From Aldersonia sp. NBC_00410 (GTDB lineage Bacteria > Actinomycetota > Actinomycetes > Mycobacteriales > Mycobacteriaceae): DNA of 64,000 bases. Position numbers and translations under genes: made by a program. The notes below the pieces were generated by a model. That model did not search any database and had not been told where the DNA came from. It saw only the letters and a program-made list of their open reading frames with translations. This document shows, one piece after another, positions 45,640-53,975 of this stretch (its first letter is position 1; every line of letters begins with the position of its first letter). The DNA is taken from positions 186,001-250,000 of the forward strand of contig NZ_JAPENM010000008.1 of assembly GCF_026342035.1 (NCBI RefSeq), given 5' to 3'.

Positions 45640-46941
45640 GTGGACAGGAACGACATGATCCTCATCAGCGTCGACGACCACATCATCGAGCCCCCGGATA
45701 TGTTCGAACGGCATCTGGCGAGCAAGTACCTCGATGACGCTCCGCGATTGGTGCACATGGATAACGGGGCCGATGTATGGACGTTCCGCGACCGAGTGAT
45801 TCCCAACGTCGCACTGAACGCCGTCGCGGGTCGACCCAAGGAGGAGTACGGCCTCGAACCGGAGGGCCTCGACGAGATCCGGCCGGGTTGCTACAACGTC
45901 GACGAGCGAGTGAAGGACATGAACGCCGGGGGCATTCTCGCCTCGATGAACTTCCCGTCGTTCCCCGGTTTCGCCGGGCGACTGTTCGTCACCGAGGACT
46001 CCGAGTTCTCCCTCGCGCTGGTGCAGGCCTACAACGACTGGCATATCGACGAGTGGTGCGGCGCCTACCCGGGTCGGTTCATCCCGATGGCGCTACCGGT
46101 GATTTGGGACGCCGAACTGTGTGCGCAGGAGGTGCGCCGGGTCGCGAAGAAGGGCGTGCACTCACTGACATTCACCGAGAATCCGGCCGCCCTCGGCTAC
46201 CCGAGTTTCCACAACGAGTACTGGAATCCGCTGTGGCGCGCCCTCGTCGAGACCGACACAGTGCTTTCGGTGCACATCGGCTCGTCGGGCAAGTTGTCCA
46301 TCCCCGCCGTCGACTCGCCGCCGGACGTGATGATCACCCTGCAGCCGATGAACATCGTGCAGGCCGCGGCCGACCTGCTGTGGTCGCAGCCGGTCAAGGA
46401 CTACCCGGACCTGAAGATCGCGCTGTCCGAGGGCGGTACCGGCTGGATCCCCTACTTCCTCGAGCGCGTCGACCGGACCTTCGAAATGCATTCCACCTGG
46501 ACGCTGCAGGACTTCGGCGGCAAGCTGCCCTCGGAGGTCTTCCGGGAGCACTTCCTCACGTGTTTCATCAGCGACCCACTCGGGGTGAAGCTGCGCCACG
46601 AGATCGGCATCGACAACATCGCCTGGGAAGCGGACTACCCGCACAGCGATTCGATGTGGCCCGGCGCGCCGGAGGAACTCGGCGAGGTACTCAACCGCGA
46701 GCAGGTTCCGATGGACGAGGTGGACAAGATGACCCATCTCAACGCGATGCGGTGGTATTCCTTCGACCCGTTCGCCCACGTCCCCAAGGAGAAGGCGACC
46801 GTCGGGGCCCTGCGTGCCGCATCCGCCGATCACGACGTCAGCATCCAGGCCCTCAGCCATCATCACACCGACGCCAAGGACAAACTCGCCGCATTCCACT
46901 CCCAGATCAACGCCGCCACCGGGCACACGGCACGCCGCTAG
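45640..46941 (+). CDS. Amidohydrolase 2 family protein
   Basis: The 433-residue protein is a metal-dependent amidohydrolase, the group that includes decarboxylases and ring-cleavage hydrolases. The N-terminal motif is DDHIIEPPDMF, in place of HxH; later are HIGSSG, the metal-site LSEGGTGWIPY and EADYPHSDSMWP. It likely cleaves or decarboxylates an organic acid. GTG 45640 has AAAGGAG about 7 bases upstream. The gene starts a run of catabolic genes that share an operator. Confidence 0.88.
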   Translation: MDRNDMILISVDDHIIEPPDMFERHLASKYLDDAPRLVHMDNGADVWTFRDRVIPNVALNAVAGRPKEEYGLEPEGLDEIRPGCYNVDERVKDMNAGGILASMNFPSFPGFAGRLFVTEDSEFSLALVQAYNDWHIDEWCGAYPGRFIPMALPVIWDAELCAQEVRRVAKKGVHSLTFTENPAALGYPSFHNEYWNPLWRALVETDTVLSVHIGSSGKLSIPAVDSPPDVMITLQPMNIVQAAADLLWSQPVKDYPDLKIALSEGGTGWIPYFLERVDRTFEMHSTWTLQDFGGKLPSEVFREHFLTCFISDPLGVKLRHEIGIDNIAWEADYPHSDSMWPGAPEELGEVLNREQVPMDEVDKMTHLNAMRWYSFDPFAHVPKEKATVGALRAASADHDVSIQALSHHHTDAKDKLAAFHSQINAATGHTARR

Positions 46942-46988
46942 CTCACCCGCCGCGACACCCTCCCCACCTGGTACGTAGCACCCGATCG

Positions 46989-47024
46989 GCGCGTGGTCAC
47001 AAGCGATGGCTTGTGGCCGCGCGC
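46989..47024. terminator. Hairpin terminator after the amidohydrolase gene
   Basis: Arms 46989-47004 and 47009-47024 form a 16-bp stem with two G-T wobbles and a GATG loop. It lies 48 bases after the amidohydrolase stop and 44 bases before the next operator. No T-run follows. Confidence 0.65.
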
Positions 47025-47067
47025 CGCGTCGAGCGGGCGCACCGCGTTCGCCAGCTGTTGCAGCTGG

Positions 47068-47090
47068 TTACAGTAAGCATTACGGTAGCG
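47068..47090. promoter_or_regulatory. Tandem TACNGTA-type site upstream of WS/DGAT
   Basis: TACAGTA (47069-47075) and TACGGTA (47081-47087) lie 12 bases apart, the first within the dyad TTACAGTAA. The site ends 35 bases before the ATG at 47126. It matches the sites at 45597 and 52299. Confidence 0.65.
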
Positions 47091-47125
47091 ACAAGGGACA
47101 ACGGGGCCGATAGGGGGAACAGTCG

Positions 47126-48514
47126 ATGAATCGACTCTCGGGTACGGATTCTGCGTTTTGGTATGCCGAATCACCAACGTGGCACATGCATGTCGGCGCC
47201 GCTGCGGTGTGCGATCCGACGAACGCGCCCGGATTCTGCTTCGAATCGGTCAAAGATCTTGTCGCACGACGGCTTCCAGAGGTACCGCAGCTGCGCTGGC
47301 GAATCGGCGGTGACGTGGCGGGTCTCGATCGGCCGTGGTTCGTCGAGGACGACGAGCTCGACATCGACTTTCACTTCCGGCGGGTCGCTGTGCCCGCCCC
47401 GGGTGGCGACCGCGAATTCAACGATCTGGTAGGGCGATTGATGAGCTACAAGCTCGATCGGTCGCGTCCGCTGTGGGAGCTGTGGTTCATCGAAGGACTG
47501 GCCAACGGCAAGGTGGCCATTCTGACCAAGATGCACCACGCGCTCATCGACGGCACCACCGGCGCCGGCCTGAGCGAGATCCTGCTCGATATCACTCCCG
47601 AGCCCCGACCGCCCGCCACGACGGTCGACCGCTCGCTCGTCGGCGTCGGCGTGCCCCCGCTCGAGCAGCGGGCACTCGGCGGCCTGATCAATGTCGCGGT
47701 CAAGACGCCGTTCCGGGTGGCGCGCCTGGTCGAGCAGACCATCCGGCAGGAACTGGCCACCCGTGGGATCGAGAACAAGCCGCCGCGGCCCTACGACGCG
47801 CCGCGGACGATTTTCAATGCGCCAATCTCGCAGTACCGCAAGGTCGGTGGCTCGGGCGTACCGATGGCGCGCGTTCGCGCGGTCGCGGACGCCTACGGCG
47901 TGAAGATCAACGACGTTGTCATGGCACTGACCTCCGGGGCGCTGCGCAGCTATCTCGACAAGCGCGGCGAGCTGCCCGACCGCGCGCTGGTGTCCCAGGT
48001 GATGGTCTCCAACCGCGGCGACAGCAACGACGTCGGAAATCGCTTCACCGCCATGCCCGTTGCACTGGCGACCGACATCGAGGATCCGGCGGAGCGGATC
48101 GCCGCGATCTACGCCAACTCCCAAGGTGCCAAGAACACCGCGAAGGCACTTGCGGCACACCAGATCGTCGGCTTGAGCGAGGTTGTCCCGCCGGCAATGA
48201 TCAGCTTCGGCAGTTGGGCCTACACCGCGGCGGGCATGGGCGGCCGGGTGGCGCCGATGAACCTGGCCTTCTCCAACGTGGCCGGTCCCGATTTCCCGCT
48301 CTACCTGAACGGCGCGCTGCTCGAGCACCTGATGCCGATGGGGCCGTTGGTCTTCGACGTCGGCCTCAACGTCACCTGCTTCAGTTACCGCGGTTCGATG
48401 GATTTCGGTTTCACCAGCACGCCCGAGATCGCCGATGACATCGACGATCTTGCCGATGCCATCGAGCCCGCGCTGCGCGAGCTCGAACAGGCCGCCGGCA
48501 TCGCCGTGTCCTGA
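47126..48514 (+). CDS. Wax ester synthase/diacylglycerol acyltransferase (WS/DGAT), second copy
   Basis: The 462-residue enzyme has HHALIDG for the catalytic HHxxxDG motif, the N-terminal GTDSAFWYAESPTWHMHVGA, and NLAFSNVAGP near the C-terminus. It joins acyl-CoA to an alcohol acceptor. The closer match to the long mycobacterial WS/DGATs than the copy at 29314 is my reading of conserved segments. ATG 47126 has AGGGGGA upstream. It is convergent with the TetR gene and carries the shared tandem operator. Confidence 0.93.
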   Translation: MNRLSGTDSAFWYAESPTWHMHVGAAAVCDPTNAPGFCFESVKDLVARRLPEVPQLRWRIGGDVAGLDRPWFVEDDELDIDFHFRRVAVPAPGGDREFNDLVGRLMSYKLDRSRPLWELWFIEGLANGKVAILTKMHHALIDGTTGAGLSEILLDITPEPRPPATTVDRSLVGVGVPPLEQRALGGLINVAVKTPFRVARLVEQTIRQELATRGIENKPPRPYDAPRTIFNAPISQYRKVGGSGVPMARVRAVADAYGVKINDVVMALTSGALRSYLDKRGELPDRALVSQVMVSNRGDSNDVGNRFTAMPVALATDIEDPAERIAAIYANSQGAKNTAKALAAHQIVGLSEVVPPAMISFGSWAYTAAGMGGRVAPMNLAFSNVAGPDFPLYLNGALLEHLMPMGPLVFDVGLNVTCFSYRGSMDFGFTSTPEIADDIDDLADAIEPALRELEQAAGIAVS

Positions 48515-48525
48515 ACGTCGGCCAC

Positions 48526-49101
48526 TCAGGAGGATTCCGCCGCCAGCTCGGCGCGCACACCGGCGAGGATCCATCGGATCGCCATCGGCAGGTTGCGCGC
48601 CATGCGAATGCTCTCGGCCACGTTCTCCGCCGACGGATTCGGCATGCGCAACGCCCGCACTTCCACGATCGTATGGTTGACCGTCACGTTCACCAGAGTG
48701 CGACAGCATTCGATCGCGAGCGTGCGTGGAAAACCTTCTCGAATGGCGACTTTCACGAGTTCATTGACGTAGTCGATGATCACCGAGCGGTCGTCGAAGC
48801 TCATCAACTCGGTGAGGAACGGATGGGCACGCAGCGTGTCGCGCAACGTCAGACACCAGTGCAACGCCGTCGATTCCCAATCCGAGCGCTCGGCGAACTC
48901 GAAGGTCAGCTGCGAGAAATGACGCGCCACAAGGGCACGGATCAACGCGTCCCGATTGCCGACCTGCTGATACAGCGTCCGCGTCGAGATCTCCAGGTCA
49001 CCGGCCAGCCGCCGGGCACTGAGTGCCTCGGCGCCCTCCGAATCCAGTACTGCCAAAGCATGGTCGAGAATTTTCTCGACCGGGATCAACGGACGTGCCA
49101 T
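48526..49101 (-). CDS. TetR family transcriptional regulator
   Basis: The 191-residue protein starts with a TetR helix-turn-helix (ILDHALAVLDSEGAEALSARRLAGDLEISTRTLYQQV). A helical ligand domain of TetR_C type follows. ATG 49101. It is divergent from the carboxyltransferase gene; the intergenic region has two ACTGTAGTTC repeats and a dyad, a likely autoregulatory site. It is the only regulator inside the 45640-53975 cluster and so the first candidate for the tandem TACNGTA sites. Confidence 0.92.
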   Translation of the reverse strand: MARPLIPVEKILDHALAVLDSEGAEALSARRLAGDLEISTRTLYQQVGNRDALIRALVARHFSQLTFEFAERSDWESTALHWCLTLRDTLRAHPFLTELMSFDDRSVIIDYVNELVKVAIREGFPRTLAIECCRTLVNVTVNHTIVEVRALRMPNPSAENVAESIRMARNLPMAIRWILAGVRAELAAESS

Positions 49102-49164
49102 CGCCGAGATTCACCGCCTCCATCGCACTTCGGCATTGCCCTTGTCACCAGCGCCGCACCTTGA

Positions 49165-49200
49165 TAGAACAACACTGTAGTTCTAATCTCACTGTAGTTC
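49165..49200. promoter_or_regulatory. TetR-type operator between tetR and the carboxyltransferase gene
   Basis: TAGAAC and GTTCTA form a dyad with a 9-base spacer (49165-49185). ACTGTAGTTC occurs twice at 49174-49183 and 49191-49200, 17 bases apart. Both fit a site bound by two TetR dimers. The TetR start is 64 bases to the left and the TTG of the carboxyltransferase 30 bases to the right. Confidence 0.6.
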
Positions 49201-49229
49201 CAACACGCCGAGCGGCTTAAGGACACCCG

Positions 49230-50726
49230 TTGACGAACGCGCAGAGCTGGAATGAAGCCCTCACCGATCTCGACGATCGACGGCAGCACACCTTCGCGAT
49301 GGGCGGGCCGGAGCGGGTCGCGAAACATCACGGCAAAGGCAAACTCGACGCCCGTGCGCGAATCGCGCATCTCCTCGATCCCGGTTCCTTTCAGGAATTC
49401 GGCACCCTGGTCGGGGGCGAGATCGCCGCGGACGCACTCGTCGCCGGTTCCGGATTGATCGACGGCGCGCCCGTCATGGTGGGCGCCGAGGATTTCACCA
49501 CCCTCGCCGGGACGATCTCGCCGGGCAGCAATTCGAAGCGCTACCGGCTGGCCGAATTGGCCCTGCGCAACAAGATTCCGATGATCATGCTGCTCGAGGG
49601 AGCAGGCTTTCGCCCGACCGGCGCGCACTACGGCCGCACGCCCACCGACCTGCTGGCGCAGGCTCGGTGTTCGGGCCGGGTGCCGTTGGTCTCGGCGGTG
49701 CTCGGCCCCTCGGCGGGGCACGGTGCGCTCGTCGCGCCGATCTGCGACTTCGCCATCATGAGCAATCAGGGTGCGATCTTCACCGCGGGGCCACCTGTGG
49801 TGAAAGAGTCCACCGGAGAGGATATTTCGAAGGAGGATCTCGGCGGGCCGGATGTCGCCCTGGCGAGCGGCGTGGTGCACAACGTCGCCGAGGACGACGA
49901 GACCGTCCTCGACGCGATTCGCCGGTACCTGTCCTATTTCCCGTCGAGCGCGTGGTCCTATCCGCGGTCGGCGACTCCGGACGAGACCACAGAGCAACGC
50001 CGCACCCCGGAACTGCTCGAGATCGTCGCCCGCGACAACCGCCGGGTGTACGACATGCGTGCGGTGCTCGACGTCGTCTTCGATCGGCCGGACTGGTTCG
50101 AGGTACAACCGGATTTCGGGCCGGCGATCATCTGCGCGCTGGCCCATCTCGGTGGACACCCGGTCGCGGTGGTCGCGAACCAACCCCGGGTGCTGGCCGG
50201 ATCCATCGATGCCGATGCCGCCGACAAGGCCGCGCATTTCATCGCGGTGGCCGATTCGTTCCACCTGCCCATCGTGTTCCTCGCCGACAATCCGGGAATG
50301 CTCCCCGGCAGCGCATCGGAGAGCAGCGGAGTGCTGCGCAGCGGGGCCAGAATGTTCGCCGCCCAGACCGCCGCGACCACCTTGAAGCTGCATGTCACGC
50401 TCCGCAAGGCCTTCGGGTTCGGTTCGATGGTGATGTCGCTGCTTGGATACGACGACCAGGTCGCGACCTTCGCCTACCCGGGCGCCACCATGGGCGCGAT
50501 GAGCGCGGCCGCGCTCAGCCGCGCCTCGAACGCCGAGCAGGACCTCGCCGCCCAGTTGCGCGAGATGGAACTGCAGGCGTCCTACTTCTCCGCCGAGCAC
50601 ATGGGCTTCGACGAGATGATCGACCCGCGTGAAACGCGCAATGCGCTGCTCGTCGCATTGCAGCGCGGACTGCACAGCCGCCAGCAGGTTCCGGAGCCGG
50701 TGAGCCGCACCGTCATTACGCCCTAA
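49230..50726 (+). CDS. Acyl-CoA carboxylase carboxyltransferase (beta) subunit-like protein
   Basis: The 498-residue protein has the carboxyltransferase fold of propionyl/methylcrotonyl-CoA carboxylases, with oxyanion-hole segments around PTGAHYGRTP, LGPSAGHGALVAP, and the C-terminal DNPGMLPGSASESSG and FGFGSMVMSLLGYD. It is about 20-40 residues shorter than typical beta subunits. No biotin-carboxylase alpha subunit adjoins, so the partner is elsewhere, or it acts on CoA esters without biotin. TTG 49230 has AAGGA upstream. Its stop overlaps the convergent LLM gene. Confidence 0.88.
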   Translation: MTNAQSWNEALTDLDDRRQHTFAMGGPERVAKHHGKGKLDARARIAHLLDPGSFQEFGTLVGGEIAADALVAGSGLIDGAPVMVGAEDFTTLAGTISPGSNSKRYRLAELALRNKIPMIMLLEGAGFRPTGAHYGRTPTDLLAQARCSGRVPLVSAVLGPSAGHGALVAPICDFAIMSNQGAIFTAGPPVVKESTGEDISKEDLGGPDVALASGVVHNVAEDDETVLDAIRRYLSYFPSSAWSYPRSATPDETTEQRRTPELLEIVARDNRRVYDMRAVLDVVFDRPDWFEVQPDFGPAIICALAHLGGHPVAVVANQPRVLAGSIDADAADKAAHFIAVADSFHLPIVFLADNPGMLPGSASESSGVLRSGARMFAAQTAATTLKLHVTLRKAFGFGSMVMSLLGYDDQVATFAYPGATMGAMSAAALSRASNAEQDLAAQLREMELQASYFSAEHMGFDEMIDPRETRNALLVALQRGLHSRQQVPEPVSRTVITP

Positions 50727-51754
50727 TCGCCGACGAGGTCGGCCAGCACGCGCGCCACGGTCTCCGGAGCGGCCTTCCCGAAGATCGGCATCGCGCGATC
50801 GATGACGCCGGCGCAGCGCGTCCGCAGTGCTTCGGCGACCTCGCCGACCGGCGCGACGACCGCGAACGCGGCGAGGATGTCGTCGTCGACGAGTCTGCCC
50901 ATCGCCTCCCACTCACCGCGCAGCGACAGCTCCCGCAGTTCGGTCTGCATCTCGCCCACGCCGTGCAGGTCGAGCACCTTGCGATATGCCGGGGTCGAAC
51001 CGTAGAAGGCGATCTGTTGTCGCACAGCCGACTTCGCCGTTGCCATCTCTTGCTCGTCACGTCCGGTGACGACGAAGATCGGGCAGGTGACCTCGACATC
51101 GGGCCGCTGCCGATCGCTTCGCGCCAGGCCGCGCGCCAGCGTTGGCATGGTGACCTCATCGAGATAGCGCCTGGTGGTGAATGCGTGCACGAGCAAACCG
51201 TCGGCCACCTCGCCGCACATCTCGGTCATCGCCTCGCCGACCGCGGCGAGCAGTACCGGTGGAAATGGATGCGGCGACGGCTCCGGGGTGAACATCGGCG
51301 TCATGATCTTGTGGGTGTAGAAATCGCCCTCGAACTGCAGCTTCGAACCGTCCCGCCAGGCCGACCAGATCGCTTGCAGCGCCGCAACGAACTCGCCCAT
51401 CCGGCGCGCCGGATTGCTCCACGGCATGCCGAACCGTTTCTCGATATGCGGCCGGATCTGCGTGCCCAGCCCGAGGACGAAGCGTCCCTGCGAATACGCC
51501 TGCAGATCCCAGCCGAGTTGAGCGACGCTCATCGGGTTGCGCGCGAAGGCCACCGCGATATTCGTGCCCACCCGGATCCGCGACGTGTGCTCAGCGGCAA
51601 GCACCATCGGCAGGAACGGATCGTGATTGGTCTCTCCGGTCCAGCAACCCTGGTAGCCCTGCTGCTCCAGTAGCGCGGCGGCGTCCGGCACAAGCGCCAA
51701 CTGGTTGGGTATGCCGCCGTCTATCGCGACAGCATTCTCATCGACGGTCGTCAT
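50723..51754 (-). CDS. LLM class F420-dependent oxidoreductase
   Basis: The 343-residue protein is a luciferase-like (TIM barrel) oxidoreductase of the mycobacterial TIGR03617-like group. Signs are VGTNIAVAFARNPMSVAQLGWDLQAYSQGRFVLGLGTQ and PPVLLAAVGEAMTEMCGEVADG. Cofactor is probably F420, as in related actinobacterial enzymes; the substrate is unknown. GTG or ATG near 51754 starts it, and it follows the SnoaL-like gene on the same strand, 19 bases apart. It overlaps the stop of the carboxyltransferase gene. Confidence 0.88.
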   Translation of the reverse strand: MTTVDENAVAIDGGIPNQLALVPDAAALLEQQGYQGCWTGETNHDPFLPMVLAAEHTSRIRVGTNIAVAFARNPMSVAQLGWDLQAYSQGRFVLGLGTQIRPHIEKRFGMPWSNPARRMGEFVAALQAIWSAWRDGSKLQFEGDFYTHKIMTPMFTPEPSPHPFPPVLLAAVGEAMTEMCGEVADGLLVHAFTTRRYLDEVTMPTLARGLARSDRQRPDVEVTCPIFVVTGRDEQEMATAKSAVRQQIAFYGSTPAYRKVLDLHGVGEMQTELRELSLRGEWEAMGRLVDDDILAAFAVVAPVGEVAEALRTRCAGVIDRAMPIFGKAAPETVARVLADLVGD

Positions 51755-51773
51755 CCTGCGACCTGGCCCGCGA

Positions 51774-52259
51774 TCACCCGGCCGGCCGCGCGTTCGCCCA
51801 ATCTCCGGCCATCCGCTGGAGAGTGCGCGTCAGGTGCAAAGTCTTGATTCGCCATGTCCCGTCGTGCTTTTCGTAGGTCTCGTGATAATGCCCCGCGCCG
51901 AGGAGTTCCCGCCCGTCGGCAAACACGAGCCGGTCCTCCATCGCCCAGATGCCCGTCGCCGTGGTATCGGAAGTCAGGTCGAGTTCGGGGGTATGGCAAT
52001 GGTGCACCGTTGCCGCACCGTCGAGGCTGGCTAGCACGGTGGCCACGACCGCGTCCGCCCCGACGAAGGGTGGCGCGGTCATCGGATCGGCGCCACCGGT
52101 GGACACCGCGAGATCGACCACCATCTCCACGTCGGAGGCGAACACGCTGCGCCACGCGTCGGCATCCTTGGTATCGAGGAAGCGGCAGTACCGCGCCTTC
52201 AATCGGCGCAGGGATTCGAGTTCCGCCGCAACATCCACGGTTGCTGTCACTGCTTCCAT
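51774..52259 (-). CDS. SnoaL-like/NTF2-fold protein
   Basis: The 161-residue protein has the NTF2-like pattern: an N-terminal helix with LRRLKARYCRFLDTKDADAWRSVFASDVEM, then strands ending GWAMEDRL and GTWRIKTLHLTR. Such folds serve as isomerases, hydratases or ring-hydroxylase small subunits. Its placement opposite the Rieske gene suggests a part in the same pathway. ATG 52259 is followed by the LLM gene. A KstR-like site lies 19 bases upstream. Confidence 0.85.
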   Translation of the reverse strand: MEAVTATVDVAAELESLRRLKARYCRFLDTKDADAWRSVFASDVEMVVDLAVSTGGADPMTAPPFVGADAVVATVLASLDGAATVHHCHTPELDLTSDTTATGIWAMEDRLVFADGRELLGAGHYHETYEKHDGTWRIKTLHLTRTLQRMAGDWANARPAG

Positions 52260-52277
52260 CGAAACCTCCTCGCCACA

Positions 52278-52291
52278 TCGAACATGTTCGT
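52278..52291. promoter_or_regulatory. KstR-like operator between SnoaL-like and Rieske genes
   Basis: TCGAACATGTTCGT matches TNNAACNNGTTNNA except for the last base. Its core CGAACATGTTCG is a perfect 12-bp palindrome. It is 19 bases upstream of the SnoaL-like start and 57 bases upstream of the Rieske start. Confidence 0.55.
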
Positions 52292-52298
52292 GATGGTA

Positions 52299-52321
52299 TT
52301 ACCGTAAGCTACACAGTATCG
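52299..52321. promoter_or_regulatory. Tandem TACNGTA-type site upstream of the Rieske gene
   Basis: TACCGTA (52300-52306) and CACAGTA (52312-52318) lie 12 bases apart, the first within the dyad TTACCGTAA. The site ends 27 bases before the GTG at 52348. It matches the sites at 45597 and 47068. Confidence 0.65.
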
Positions 52322-52347
52322 ATGTCCAGATCGAGGAGGGCCGGTCC

Positions 52348-53364
52348 GTGAAGGTTCCATTCACCTGGAAGGTCACGGGGTGGTTCGTCATCGGGTGGTC
52401 CGCGGAGTTTCCCATCGGGGAGTCTCGCGCGCTGCACTACCTCGGCGAGGAGCTCGCCGCCTATCGCGACGAAGCCGGCGAATTGCACTTGCTCACGGCG
52501 CATTGCCGCCACCTCGGGGCGCACATCGGGCACGGCGGCAAGGTGGTGGGCGACTGCATCGAGTGCCCCTTCCACGGCTGGCGTTGGGGACCGGACGGCA
52601 CCAATCGCTATATCCCCTACCAGCCGGACCGCCCAAACCGGGCGTTGACGCTGCGGGTCTACCCGGTCCGCGAGCAGCACGGCGTCGTGTTCATGTGGTA
52701 TCAGCCGGAGGGCAAGGAACCACAGTGGGAACTGCCGGATATTTTCACGAAGTTCCCCGAGTTCGACGGCGACCCGGACGACTATTACCGTCCGTTCCCC
52801 GAGTTCTCGCGCCGCGCGGAGAACGAGCCGGTACATCCGCAGATCGTCGCCGAGAACGGCCCCGACAGTTCGCATTTCCGCTATGTACACGGCGCCTCGG
52901 TGACACCGGTCTGCCTGAACTGGGAAATGGTGGACAACGAGTGGCGTTTCCTGACCGGCTGGCCCGATGTGCGCAGCGATGATCCGGAGAAGATGTCGCT
53001 GCGGATCCACAGCCATTTCTCCGGCCTCGGTTTCGCGATCAGCCTCTTCGAGGGCGCGCAGAACCATCGGCTCATCTTCGCCTGCACCCCGGTCGATGAC
53101 GAGCGCTCCGACCTGTTCTACTCGATCTGGTGGCCGCGCAACGCCGGGGACGAGTCCGACGTCCCACCCGAAGACGTACGTGCCCTGGTGGAACGCCGAT
53201 TCCTGGTGACGGTATTCGAAGATCTGAATATCTGGCGCTATCAGCAGTATGTCGAGAAGCCACCGCTGGCGAAGGTGGACGCGGCACCCTACATGGCGAT
53301 GCGCCAGTGGGCCAAGCAGTTCTACGAGGTGCCGCCCGCCGGGCAGGCCGCGAGCACCGCGTGA
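52348..53364 (+). CDS. Rieske oxygenase, KshA-like
   Basis: The 338-residue protein is the terminal oxygenase of a Rieske non-heme iron system. The [2Fe-2S] ligands are C53-x-H55 and C73-x2-H76 (CRHLGAH and ECPFHGW). The mononuclear iron His pair is H176 and H181 in DSSHFRYVHGAS. Length and the YIPYQPDRPNRAL segment resemble the oxygenase component of 3-ketosteroid 9-alpha-hydroxylase, but the substrate is not certain. GTG 52348 has GAGGAGGG. No reductase (KshB) adjoins. The next gene overlaps by four bases. Confidence 0.88.
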   Translation: MKVPFTWKVTGWFVIGWSAEFPIGESRALHYLGEELAAYRDEAGELHLLTAHCRHLGAHIGHGGKVVGDCIECPFHGWRWGPDGTNRYIPYQPDRPNRALTLRVYPVREQHGVVFMWYQPEGKEPQWELPDIFTKFPEFDGDPDDYYRPFPEFSRRAENEPVHPQIVAENGPDSSHFRYVHGASVTPVCLNWEMVDNEWRFLTGWPDVRSDDPEKMSLRIHSHFSGLGFAISLFEGAQNHRLIFACTPVDDERSDLFYSIWWPRNAGDESDVPPEDVRALVERRFLVTVFEDLNIWRYQQYVEKPPLAKVDAAPYMAMRQWAKQFYEVPPAGQAASTA

Positions 53365-53975
53365 GTCCCGCCCTCGCCGACCTGATTGCGCCCGGGCACA
53401 CCGCGATCGTGACGCAGGAATGCCAGGGCGCCGTCGTCGGGCCCAACGCGGGACTCGCCGCACTTGCCGACGAGGCCCGCCGAGTTGCGTTGCCCAATAT
53501 CGGACGCCTGCTGCCTGCCGCTCGCGCGGCCGGAGTACATGTCGTGCACTGCCTGGTGCAGCGGCGCGCGGACGGACTCGGCTCCAACCACAATGCGAAG
53601 CTCTTTGCCCTCGGGCGCAGCGCAGTGGCGATCGAACCGGGCGGCGAAGGAGCGCGCCTGCTCCCCGAGTTCGGTCCGGAACCCGCCGACGTGGTGCTAC
53701 ACCGTTGGCACGGTCTCGGCCCGATGGGCGGCACCGATCTCGACGCGGTGCTGCGCAATCTCGGCGTGAGTACCATTGTCGCCGTGGGCGTCTCGCTCAA
53801 TGTGGCAATCCCGAACCTGGTCATGGACGCGGTGAATGCCGCGTACCGGGTGGTCCTCCCCCGCGACGCGGTTGCCGGCATCCCGGCCGAGTACGGCGAC
53901 GCGGTCATCGCGAACACGCTGTCGCTGCTCGCGACCATCACCACCACCGACGATCTGCTGCACGCCTGGAAGTAG
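53361..53975 (+). CDS. Isochorismatase-fold protein lacking the cysteine nucleophile
   Basis: The 204-residue protein follows the cysteine hydrolase/isochorismatase fold (GPMGGTDLDAVLRNLGVSTIVAVGVSLN, then AAYRVVLPRDAVAG). In cysteine hydrolases the catalytic triad is Asp-Lys-Cys. Here the Asp position is Glu20, the Lys position is His/Arg114-115, and the Cys position is Ala149 in SLNVAIPN. True isochorismatases also lack the Cys, so a hydrolysis by Asp or Glu alone is possible. GTG 53361 overlaps the Rieske stop, so the two are coupled. Confidence 0.8.
   Translation: MSPALADLIAPGHTAIVTQECQGAVVGPNAGLAALADEARRVALPNIGRLLPAARAAGVHVVHCLVQRRADGLGSNHNAKLFALGRSAVAIEPGGEGARLLPEFGPEPADVVLHRWHGLGPMGGTDLDAVLRNLGVSTIVAVGVSLNVAIPNLVMDAVNAAYRVVLPRDAVAGIPAEYGDAVIANTLSLLATITTTDDLLHAWK

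Noticed and set aside
52279-52290. LexA box
   Set aside because: The spacer between GAAC and GTTC is 2 bases instead of 4.
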